Below are positions 25,101 to 34,378 of a stretch of DNA of 64,000 nucleotides, piece after piece (position 1 is the stretch's first letter; the number at the start of each line of letters is the position of its first letter). The DNA is taken from NCBI GenBank assembly GCA_935421135.1, contig OW285187.1, positions 4,650,001-4,714,000 on the forward strand, written 5' to 3'. The stretch comes from Bugulina stolonifera. Taxonomy: Eukaryota; Bryozoa; Gymnolaemata; Cheilostomatida; Bugulidae. The notes under the pieces were generated by a model. The model was not told where the DNA came from. It did not search any database and saw nothing but the letters and a program-made list of their open reading frames with translations. The translations under genes and the position numbers were made by a program.

Positions 25101-28100
25101 TGATTGTTTATATGTAGTACATAGCCTTCCTCACACGTACATACGTAACTTCCTACTGTGTTCATACAGCCTTGATCACACCCTCCGTTATCCGTTGAGC
25201 ATTCATTAAACTCTGCACAAAATAATATTAATGATGATGTCAACTACACGTTATACTGTAGTGTTAGAATTTAGAATATTACAACATGGCACTAGCACCA
25301 ATTTAGAAAACATCAGTGATGCTTATAATTCTTTCATATGTAAGTACAGTGTAACATAATTATGTATATACAAATGTATATGCATACTTACATTATAACA
25401 TGCATGTATGTGCTGTATAGTTATTACTAGGTGGCCTCTATAATTTGGAATTGTCCTTCCTAACCCAGAATGTTCAATGCTAATGTAGAGCATACTAATA
25501 ACACTTGAAATAATTATTTTGCTACATTATTTAATTATGACAGTAGTTTCTATACAATTATTATTATTATGGTTCAGCTTGACAATATAATGCTATTACA
25601 CTCTGTATTTATCTATTACACATGTATGGTGTGTGTATCTCCTTGGCAAGTGTTAATAAAGTGCTGTATCATCAGGTTATCATCAGGTTACATAATTGAA
25701 ACATTTGCTCCCTTTTACATGTACTCATAACCATAAACCACTGATCATAATAAGAAGTTGTCCTCTCTCAATATGAGAGAGGACAACTTCTATCTAGTGG
25801 CTCTCATGCTTGTAAAATAATACATGTATGTACAATGTATATCTTATTTACATTGGCATAAGATTATGTACAGAATATATAATACTATGTACCTAGAGGT
25901 AGTAAATTCAGTTCCTAATGTTGTTATGTAGTCACTGCCACCAACTATGTGCCAGTAGTAGCTACAGTAACATACAGTGTAGCTACCTGGTATTAGTAAT
26001 ATACGATGTAGCTACCTAGTATAGTAACATACTACGGTATGTACATGTAGTTTTAGAAATCTGTAGAGATACAGGGATGTTTACCTGCACAGTGACTCAC
26101 TCCATATAGAGAATAACCTGTGTCACATAGACATTGATATGATCCCTCAGTGTTCACACATGTATGGTCACAAGTATCATTATACTGGCACTCATCTATG
26201 TCTATGCATAGCCTTTTATCTCTATCCACCTTGTAACCATTAGGGCACTCGCACTCATAGCTCCCCAAAGTGTTTACGCAGGAATTATTAGAGCAGAGGT
26301 TAGTTCCAGCTGTGCATTCATCGATATCTTAAAATATAAATAAAAGTGCATGTCATCTACTAGTATTACATTAAAGGAATCAACTTGTAATCATGGACGC
26401 ATGCTGTTATTTATAGTAACACATCACATACTATAATAATGTGTGTACATAATTCTGTTTGTGCATGTGTTTGTGCGAGAAATTTGACAAAATATTGGTA
26501 TTCTGTCACCTGAATCGAAATCAAAACGGAACAGAATTATTTATTCTATCTGTATGTAAAGCATTAGAAGAGTTGTTAGACCCACCAACACAGCTCTTAG
26601 TGTCTGAGCCCACTCTGTATCCAGGAGGGCATTGACATTTGGGTCCATGTTCAGTATCTTCACATTCGTATTCACATCCACCATTGTCTAGTTTGCACTG
26701 AGCTAAAGTTAGTGTAGCAACTTGTCACACTCATGGGTATTCATAGTGAAGTTGTCCTCTCTCAGAAAAGAGAGAACAACATTATATAATAACTGCATTA
26801 TAGTAACTGCATGGTAAGGGTTGTACTGTAATACTATAGATGTATACTAGAAGGTTTGGGCATTTTTTTTATATATAATCATGTATTTTTAAGCAAGGAA
26901 TTTATTTTGAACAGTCAGAGACTTGTTTCAAATCCATGAAAATACCAGTCCCTGACTGGGGTTTGAACTCGGGCCTCTACGGCACCTAATCGCCTAGCAC
27001 AGTGACTGCTCAAAATAAATTCCTTGCTCAAAAATACATGTACATCATTATGACTTTGTGTAGATGTATGTATTATATAACTACATGTATTAATGGCATA
27101 ATGCAACAAATTAAACTTGGCATAATGTGAAAAAATATTATACATTCTCTTGGAGCCACTTGTTTCTGCAGACTAAAATGTGTTAATATCTATACTTATG
27201 TTGCACCATGTACATGTATATCTATTGATATATACATGTACACGTATGCCTAATAATAAATTTTCCAAGTTTTGCTTAACAGAAATGAGGAAAGCAACAT
27301 TTTATTAGTAGGATTAGTGAAATATAATTTGAGTTAAAAGCAGCAAGTTAATTGAAGGAATCTTGGAAATCTACATTATACATAGTAATCCCACATTGAC
27401 AGTATACTTACGTATGCACCTGCCTTGCCCTCTTCTCATAGATAGCCTATAGCCTGGTGAACATGTACACTGTACTTTATTCCTTCTCTCTAGACATCTA
27501 TGCTGGCAGCCTCCATTACCAACACTGCAACTAGTGACTGTAAAATACAGAACCACTAGCATCTATCATACATGTACATGTAGTATGGTATATTGGTAGA
27601 GGCATGTGTGTTGGTGAAACCTTCAATATACAGTGTAGGTATACGGTGTAAGTATACAGTGTAGGTATACGGTGTAGGTATTCGGTGTAGGTATACGGTG
27701 TAGGCATACGGTGTAGGTATACGGTGTAGGTATTCGGTGTAGGTATACGGTGTAGGTATACAGTGTAGTGTATATTACTGCTATACGTACTTTTACATTG
27801 TCTACCATCTGCTTTCAACTGATACCCTGATCTACAAGAGCAGTTACCAGTGTTACCTGGTAACACCGGTAACTCACAGTGGTGTTCACATCTCTCACAG
27901 CATCCTCTTAGCTTCATACTCTTAACTTCTATTGAAAGAATAAAATTATGTTACACGGTGAACTACAATATTATTATGTTTATGTGTATAACTATACCAG
28001 ATATATAACGTGTAGAAATATGACAGATTACATTATTATAACATTTATATAGTGATGATACGACTACACTATTATGTGTAAGTAATATGGTATGCTGGAA

Positions 28101-29753
28101 GCATTTTATACGTACAGTCATGTATGCGTAGCCTATGTGCACATGTACTTCCACCTGTATATATGTAACGTACATATCTACATGTATAAGTAAATTCATG
28201 TTATGTAGTATGTAAGTCAATACATATTTAGTAGAAAAATGAATATTGTTATGTGAAGGAAGATAAGAGTATAAACCGATAAACTTACTTTGGCAAGATC
28301 TACCATCTGGTAGGAGGAGGTACCCTGACCTACAGTTGCATGACCTTGACCCTATTGTATTGTGACAGATGTGGTCACACCCGCCGTTATTGTCCGAACA
28401 TTCATCAACATCTGTAGTTAATATTAAACATACAACACATTAGGTTACAATACATATGTATATGTGCATCTGCATGCAAAACAAAGTATATAACTCACTA
28501 GACACTAGAGTTTAATGCAAAATTAAATTCTCAACTGTAAAAGGTTTGCAGTGACTAATTTATAGTAAAGTACTTTAATATTTGGGATTTAAGACTTTAG
28601 TAGCACTAAGCACTCTTTAACCTACCAATACAATTATATCTATCATGTGCCAGTGTGAACCCTGGTAGACAGGTACAGTAGCTTGAGCCAACAGTGTTGT
28701 GACAGATCTGAGTGCAGAATCCATTCTGATATGCACATTCATTCTTGTCTGTAAAGTTATAGTCAGTAAATCATTGCATGAAGAGTTGATTGTGTATGGC
28801 ATACTTGGTAGTTTCTTGTATCTGATTTGTTATTACTACTTACTATTACTATACCATTATCTTTAATTTGTGTTTTATTTTATTATTTTTATTTTCATAC
28901 AATTATAATAGACATGAACATAGACATACAGCATGTTTGTATATAGCATACAACATGTAAACAATTATGTCTATGTGATGCAGTAGCTGTAATACAGTGT
29001 ACATACATATAGGTATAAAGGCTTGGCTACACGAGAGGCCATGAGCTATAACAGGCTGGCTCAGTTGTAAGTCAGCCTGGCTTCATGTACTAGGCAAAGT
29101 GTCAGCCCAACCAACATCTAGTCAAATTTTTAAAAATAAATTCTACAATTGGAGTGGTTGTATCTAATATTGACTAGTTACAACAGAACTCCGTGATGAA
29201 AAGACCAACGTGTTGAACAAACGACCTCTCGTGTCGCCGAGCCATAACACATGTACCACTAAAGTGTTATCAATAAAGAGAGTTGTCCTACCTTGACAGT
29301 ATGTACCATTTCCAGTATAGCCAGCTACACATCGACACTTAACTGATTTCTTAGTGTTTATACACTTAGCATTAGCATGGCAGTTGTGTCCCAGTTTACA
29401 TTTATCAACTGTAAAAATGATAATAATAATCATATATACTGTTATAATAATATGTGCCAAGTAAGATGTAACCTATATAGGGTGTGGTATGTTATACTAG
29501 GCAGATGGGTGTACATGTCCCTCTATATGACCAGTAATCAATATATTTACTTCTGTTATATGACTAGTAACATACTTACCACTATTATATGACCAGCAAT
29601 ATACTCTATTATATGGCCAGTAACATACTTACCTCTATTATAGGACCAGTAAATGTACTTACCTCTGTTCCTTCTACTGAAGTGTAGATCCCCCAAGTGA
29701 ATATTTATCAGTAATATAATAAGTACAATACCCAGTGTATATGGGGTATACAT
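19186..29753 (-). CDS. SCUBE: SCUBE-family secreted protein (signal peptide, 9 EGF, spacer, 3 Cys-rich GCC2/GCC3, CUB)
   Basis: Twenty exons: 29753-29663, 29408-29292, 28748-28626, 28411-28289, 27928-27791, 27537-27412, 26702-26586, 26327-26085, 25212-25090, 24853-24791, 24457-24332, 24126-23992, 23883-23695, 22127-21972, 21667-21400, 21289-21132, 20812-20567, 20101-19949, 19790-19711, 19356-19186. The total is 981 aa against about 990-1000 in vertebrate SCUBEs. Residues 1-22 form a hydrophobic signal peptide; residues 31-400 hold nine EGF modules, several calcium-binding (DVDEC, DIDEC), nearly all in phase-1 exons; 400-571 is the spacer; 572-765 holds three six-Cys repeats; 766-898 is the CUB domain ([25 protein letters not shown]); 899-981 is the family C-terminus ([18 protein letters not shown]). 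In vertebrates these are secreted or surface proteins acting in Hedgehog release and BMP/TGF-beta signalling. The acceptor of the CUB exon (20812) is weak, and the 21400 donor was chosen to keep frame. Confidence 0.95.
19606..19650 (-). repeat. Member of the dispersed GAAGTTRTCC hairpin family (degenerate)
   Basis: Read on the minus strand it begins TGATCATAATAAGAAG and continues CTATCCTCC, matching the flank and left arm of the copy at 25754-25790. The second arm is degenerate. Confidence 0.5.
21053..21097. repeat. Hairpin repeat, 15-bp perfect stem
   Basis: AAAGTTATCCTCTCT (21053-21067) pairs perfectly with AGAGAGGATAACTTT (21083-21097) across a 15-nt loop. It lies in the SCUBE intron between exons 16 and 17 and belongs to the family listed under findings. 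Confidence 0.9.
24252..24310. repeat. 27-bp tandem duplication in SCUBE intron 11
   Basis: AATATCAACTGCTACAAGTA occurs twice, 27 bp apart, followed by a partial third copy, just downstream of exon 11 in gene direction. Confidence 0.85.
25754..25790. repeat. Hairpin repeat, 17-bp perfect stem, 3-nt loop
   Basis: GAAGTTGTCCTCTCTCA (25754-25770) and its exact reverse complement (25774-25790) are separated by three bases. This is the best-preserved member of the dispersed hairpin family and lies in a SCUBE intron. Confidence 0.95.
26748..26780. repeat. Hairpin repeat, imperfect
   Basis: The left arm GAAGTTGTCCTCTCTCA is intact at 26748-26764; the right arm (GAGAGAACAAC, from about 26770) is degraded. 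Same family as 25754. Confidence 0.8.
26880..27040 (-). mobile_element. tRNA-like SINE core flanked by 37-bp inverted repeats
   Basis: Near-identical inverted arms (26880-26916 and 27003-27040, sharing AGCAAGGAATTTATTTTGA) flank a core. Read on the minus strand, the core contains GAGTTCAAACC (B-box-like) after TAGGCGATTAGGTGCC. A second copy of the core is at 31906-31970, so it is a dispersed element. The tRNA origin is inferred from the B-box match only. Confidence 0.55.
27631..27768. repeat. 13-bp minisatellite (GGTGTAGGTATAC)n in SCUBE intron 5
   Basis: About ten copies with scattered substitutions. It starts roughly 22 nt downstream (gene direction) of the exon 5 donor at 27790. Confidence 0.95.
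29519..29672 (-). repeat. About 30-bp imperfect tandem repeat containing the SCUBE exon 1 splice donor
   Basis: Read on the minus strand, AGAGGTAAGTA (the real exon 1 donor) recurs as AGAGGTAAGTA, a shortened copy, AGTGGTAAGTA and AGAAGTAAATA, each followed by TTACTGGYCATATAA-like sequence. Five units are visible. Confidence 0.85.
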
Positions 29754-30175
29754 GTTACCTCTACTAGCAGGTATACATGTAGAGCTAGACTTTCACTTTA
29801 CAAGTAGTAACTCTGTCTATAACTAGACCACAGTAGTAATATCAGTGCAGTGCATCTATTGCACTAAGATTCAACTTAGTAAAATTTTGATAAATTTTTT
29901 TGTTTGTTTCCATCAGGAAAGGTTTAATTAAAACAGGATTTTTTGGATTGAGTAAATAACAGAGAGTTGATTAGAATGGTGTGCTGGTCTATTGTGAACA
30001 CAGAATATCATAGAATACCATAGAACTGTGTTTGTATTGTTTGTTTGTTAATTACTGGTTCAACGTATTCATACCTGTGTTTGTGTTGATAGGGTAGGAA
30101 TAGAATAATTATGTGGTCAACACCTCTATTTATATAGACAGTGCAGTTTAGGTGTCAGATCTTCCTCAATTTAAT

Positions 30176-30534
30176 ATTATTATATACATGTGTATTATAT
30201 ACATGTGTATTATATACATGTGTATTACGTACATGTGTATTACGTACATGTGTATTATATACATGTGTATTATATACATGTGTATTATATACATGTGTAT
30301 TACGTACATGTGTATTATATACATGTGTATTACGTACATGTGTATTATATACATGTGTATTATATACATGTGTATTATATACATGTGTATTATATACATG
30401 TGTATTACGTACATGTGTATTATATACATGTGTATTATATACATGTGTATTACGTACATGTGTATTACGTACATGTGTATTACGTACATGTGTATTACGT
30501 ACATGTGTATTATATACATGTGTATTATATAGGT
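30176..30534. repeat. 15-bp minisatellite with two unit types, about 23 copies
   Basis: The unit is TATATACATGTGTAT or TACGTACATGTGTAT. Reading left to right (A = TATATA, B = TACGTA) the order is AAAB BAAA BABA AAAB AABB BBA plus a partial copy. Because 15 is a multiple of three it stays open in several frames on both strands, but it is not a gene. Confidence 0.97.
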
Positions 30535-30572
30535 CTCACGTTATAATGTAATTCTTACATGCATTAGATAAT

Positions 30573-30665
30573 GTGCATGTGTGTGTGCATGTGTGGGTGT
30601 GTGTGTGCATGGGTGTGCGTGTGCGTGTGTGTGGGTGTGCGTGTGTTGCGTGTGCGTGTTGGTGA
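30573..30665. repeat. (GT)n-rich tract
   Basis: Interrupted GT dinucleotide repeat with GC and GG variants, directly right of the 15-bp minisatellite. Confidence 0.9.
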
Positions 30666-30962
30666 ACATGTATAAGGTAGGCCTACTAGATAAAGTAATA
30701 TCCACCCTATTATATACATTGCATTATACATTATTACACCATGCATCACAGTGAATATTATTTTACCAAGCCACACCTATCTTACATTGACATTGCACAA
30801 ATATAGCAGCTACACTTATATCATAAAATATACATGCATTGAAATGTAATGTAGGCCCTACATGCATCTTTCATAAGAATCATGATACATTATTGGATTT
30901 CTGCATTATAGACATCTACAATTCATCTAGTATAGAGGTCAAAAGAATTCATAACCGCACTC

Positions 30963-31060
30963 ATGGTGTAACACCATGGTGCATTGGTTGCTGAGTTGTT
31001 TGTCTGTGTCAAGTCATATGTGCTTTAGAACCTTGAGTTCAAAATCCAATGAATGCAATG
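30963..31060 (+). mobile_element. Possible tRNA-derived SINE fragment
   Basis: TGGTGCATTGG (30978-30988) resembles a pol III A box and GAGTTCAAAATCC (31034-31046) a B box, with tRNA-like order and a somewhat long spacing. Only one copy is seen in the window, so the call is weak. Confidence 0.3.
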
Positions 31061-31139
31061 CAGTATATTGTAATAGACTGACAGGGAAAGGTTGCGAGCT
31101 TCGGCTACATTGGCACTCATGAGCTTTTGATCATGATTA

Positions 31140-31191
31140 GAAGTTGTCCTCTCTCAGAAAAGATACAAGACAAATTGAGAGAGGACAACTT
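31140..31191. repeat. Hairpin repeat, 16-bp stem
   Basis: GAAGTTGTCCTCTCTCA at 31140-31156 pairs with TGAGAGAGGACAACTT at 31176-31191. It shares the TGATCATRATWAGAAG flank with the copy at 25754. Confidence 0.9.
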
Positions 31192-31271
31192 TTAATTATA
31201 GTCAATAGCTGTTTATGACTGGCCATGTTCTGTCAATAGTGTATTGAATGGAAAATATTATATACTCAAGG

Positions 31272-32865
31272 TTAGGTTAACTTACTTTGGTCTACAGAGA
31301 TGCTGACTGCACACAGTCCTGTCCCAGAGCGAGCTGCTGACCCAATTGCTCTGTTGAAGGCAGCGTATATTAATGGACTCCCTAATGAGAAATTACACTA
31401 CACATTGCAATGCAGTATTGTGCCTTGATACACTTTGGTTTAATTTGCATTTTTTGTAATTAGGCCGATAGATAATATTATTGTCTTCTTGTTGGTATGA
31501 GTAGGGAGGGGGGGGGGGGGGGGGGTGAAACGAGGCCATTAAAATATAATGCATTCGGAGAGTCAAAGCAGTATATTGTGTTTTATTTAAAATTGTTGAT
31601 GCCTTGCAAGTATAGTATATACATTATAATGCACTAACCTGTTAGTTTATACACATATTTAGATCGAACCACAGTAGGAGTTTTTCTCCCCTTTGTGCTA
31701 ACGGACAGGTATCCCTCTCTAATTTCCACTGTGACCTAAAATATAACATCATAGTATAACATGTAATAAATCATAGCAGTAGCTTCTTATTAGTTTGACT
31801 GCCGCCAGAAAGAATTGAGTTCTGTATTCAGTACTTATTTACTTATTTATGTTATGTTCTTCTTGTAAGAAAATTTATGTTTGCCCAGCCAGGGACTTGG
31901 TACCACATCCCTGACTGGGGTTTGAAACCGAGGCTCTATGGCACCTAATAGCCTATTAGACCAATGATTCGGTGAGGAAATATTGTCAGATATATTATAT
32001 ACTCTAAAACTCAGCCTTTCCAGAACCTATCGACAAGGCCTTTGTGTTATTCCCCACTTATAGTTGCTTATATTGAATTATAAAAGTTTGTAGACTGGGC
32101 CAACCCATCACCCACCTCTGACCCTCCAGTTATGTAGTTGTCAGCCACAGTGACTAAGTTTCCTCCCCCATTAATTGCAATCTGTTCATATCCTGGCAGC
32201 GTGTTGGAGTATATTCTCAGTTGGCGGTTGTGAATCTGCAGCTCTGCACTATGATTGGTTGCAATACTGTTGTATGTTCCACTACCTGCAGTAGATAGCA
32301 AAAGTACTTTCAGTGTCTTCCAGCATGTCACAATCAGGTGTATAACTTGTCTTTGTGTGAAGGACATGCCTGGTAATTAAGTGAACATAACACATTAACT
32401 ATATATAATTAATGAATGCTGCCAGACTAGCTGCCACTGTAGTGCACTATGGAATAGATATAATATTATGTATGTGTAGATGTGGTCTCTTTGAGTAGTT
32501 TGACCCAACCTTAAGCTCTTTGTACTTTTGACTTGAACTAAATTTTGTATTTCTATTTGGCAGCGCGTGTTTGGTATCAATATACTGGCTTAACTTACCC
32601 ATATTGTTGATGGAATTGCCAATATTCACTGTCCAAAGTTTTGGTGGATTTGATGAAAATTTCAACTTGAACTTCACCAAAGAGAAATACTTGAGGTTAA
32701 TTGCCAATACAGAGGTGGCGCTACAAGGGGTGGATGTATTGTCTGCATTCTGCTGGGAATGAACTGTGAAAACTCTCTTTAGCTGCTTGTTGTTATGCTT
32801 ATATTTATAATGAACATTTCTGTTCAAAGTTAGTCTGAAATCTCCTGCGGTCACCATTGACACAG
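31272..32865 (-). CDS. Unrecognised multi-exon gene (hypothetical protein), ends uncertain
   Basis: Four exons join with consistent phase on the minus strand: 32865-32599, 32285-32116, 31735-31639 and 31381-31286, encoding about 209 residues. The protein is polar, threonine/asparagine-rich and probably beta-rich, with stretches such as AGDFRLTLNRN, LPGYEQIAINGGG, GYLSVSTKGRK and SPLIYAAFNRAIGSA, and only two Cys. I see no family motif, transmembrane segment or signal peptide. Exon 32865 begins in phase 1, so at least one 5' exon is missing; a candidate with compatible phase ends at about 33492. At the 3' end, either the donor at 31285 is used to an unseen exon or translation reads through four codons to a TAA at 31274-31272. 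It lies between SCUBE and ADGRA in the same orientation. The exon pattern supports a real gene; the function is unknown. Confidence 0.55.
31508..31525. repeat. Homopolymer G18
   Basis: Run of 18 G in an intron of the unrecognised minus-strand gene. Confidence 0.95.
31862..31990 (-). mobile_element. Second copy of the tRNA-like SINE core
   Basis: The core 31906-31970 matches 26946-27006: the shared string CTGACTGGGGTTTGAA is followed by GGCACCTAATMGCCTA. On the minus strand it carries TTTCAAACCCC as the B-box-like segment. It lies in an intron of the hypothetical gene. Confidence 0.5.
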
Positions 32866-34378
32866 CTAAAAAGGAGAGAAAATATGGTTACTAGCAACTA
32901 AATAGAAAACATGTTAAAATATTATACAAGCTTAAAATATTTTATTTGGAATAATGAATGTACAATGTATATGACAAAAATTATACTCTGGATAGTTTGG
33001 AGTTGTGACTTGATGTAGTCTATCTGCTATATGAATGGTATCTGATGTATGTAATAGTCGCCATTGATGTTTGTCACATGGAAATCACATTTGCATGAAC
33101 TTTTATTGTGGAATATCCCCTATTGTCCTATATGCCACACACATAGTTGAGAAAAATGAATTGTACCAACCCACCAAAATGTGCTACTCCTAAATACAGA
33201 GTCCAATTCATATTCCAGAGTTTATTAGCTACTGCGTTATTCCAGCCTTTCTATTATTCTCATACCAACTCTGTACACTGTAACACAATAATATAAAATT
33301 CATAATGTTAATGTAAAATCATTGTAAATAGCGACACATGTACATATTATGATATTATTACATTCAACACATCTGGTAGGTTTCCTAAGATGTTATATTA
33401 AAAGAAAAACAGTCACCCACATTTGGCCTAAATAATACTCCTCATAATTTAGTATTCTAACAATGTTATAAATGGTGCTTTGAAAAACTTACCCTGGTGA
33501 CTCTCATCATGCAACCTCCATCTCCTGAAGACCACAACACACTACTATCATATTGACACTTGAACCATAATGGCTGGCCGTGTTTAGATTAACAATGACA
33601 TGACTAATCAAAGCTTGAATTCTCAAAAATCCTCTTCATCTAAACATGAACAAAAACATTGGGTTTCTATTGCTTCCAAGTTTACACAGTGAAACCCTAA
33701 AAGTGTGTCAAATGCAATTCCAGTACAAAACATCGTTACATTGTCTTCCCAGCCAACCACTTTCCCCCTTGAATCATGATACAATAACTAAAACACAGTC
33801 CTCTATCATACCCCAAACAAACGACAACAGAACTATCTGTGACTACAGCAACACTGGTGTATTATATAATTTATACATTATTTACAAACTAACAACGTTC
33901 TTTGGAAAATGACTTTGAAAGAATATTCTTTTTTTAAAATAATCTCAAAATGTATAAGCAGCCATCCCATAGGATTAACAATAAAATACATTATAATTAG
34001 ATGCAGTTGCTAGAATTACACAATACCTACCTTTCACACCAAAAACTTTAATGTCTGTACAAAGATATTCTATCTGTAATGATATAGTTATGGGCAAACT
34101 AATTGTATCTCACAAAAAGTTGTACATTGTTGTTGTAAAAGACTTACAATAAGCTATAAAAATATTATGATGGTTCAAGATTCAAAAGCAAAAATGTGTT
34201 ACTCTACTCAGAGAAAACAAAAATGGGGAAATACATTTAAAATATAATATCTACATATACATTGTATATATAATATATATATATAATACATATATAATTA
34301 TGTAGGTTTAAAATATAATTTACGTAATATTTGGCGTTTGCACAATTAAACCTCATCAGTGATGAGTTTAGGGAAGCG
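32866..34378. other. Region between the hypothetical gene and ADGRA
   Basis: AT-rich. It may hold the 5' exon(s) of the hypothetical gene (a donor-like CACCAGG/GTAAGT at about 33492 on the minus strand) and the ADGRA 3' UTR at its right end. Nothing else could be supported. Confidence 0.5.

Larger units (their letters stand above)
29754..31271. other. Intergenic region 5' of SCUBE, repeat-rich
   Basis: Contains the 15-bp minisatellite (30176-30534), a GT-rich tract (30573-30665), a possible SINE (30963-31060) and a hairpin repeat (31140-31191). No coding exon could be supported. The SCUBE promoter should lie at its left end. Confidence 0.6.

Noticed and set aside
30141..30551. Overlapping 117-136-codon frames on both strands
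   Set aside because: Produced by a 15-bp minisatellite whose unit length is a multiple of three.
30930..31000. A short terminal exon for the hypothetical gene, phase-compatible with the 31286 donor
   Set aside because: Two frames are open, neither is distinctive, and the segment overlaps a tRNA-like SINE candidate.
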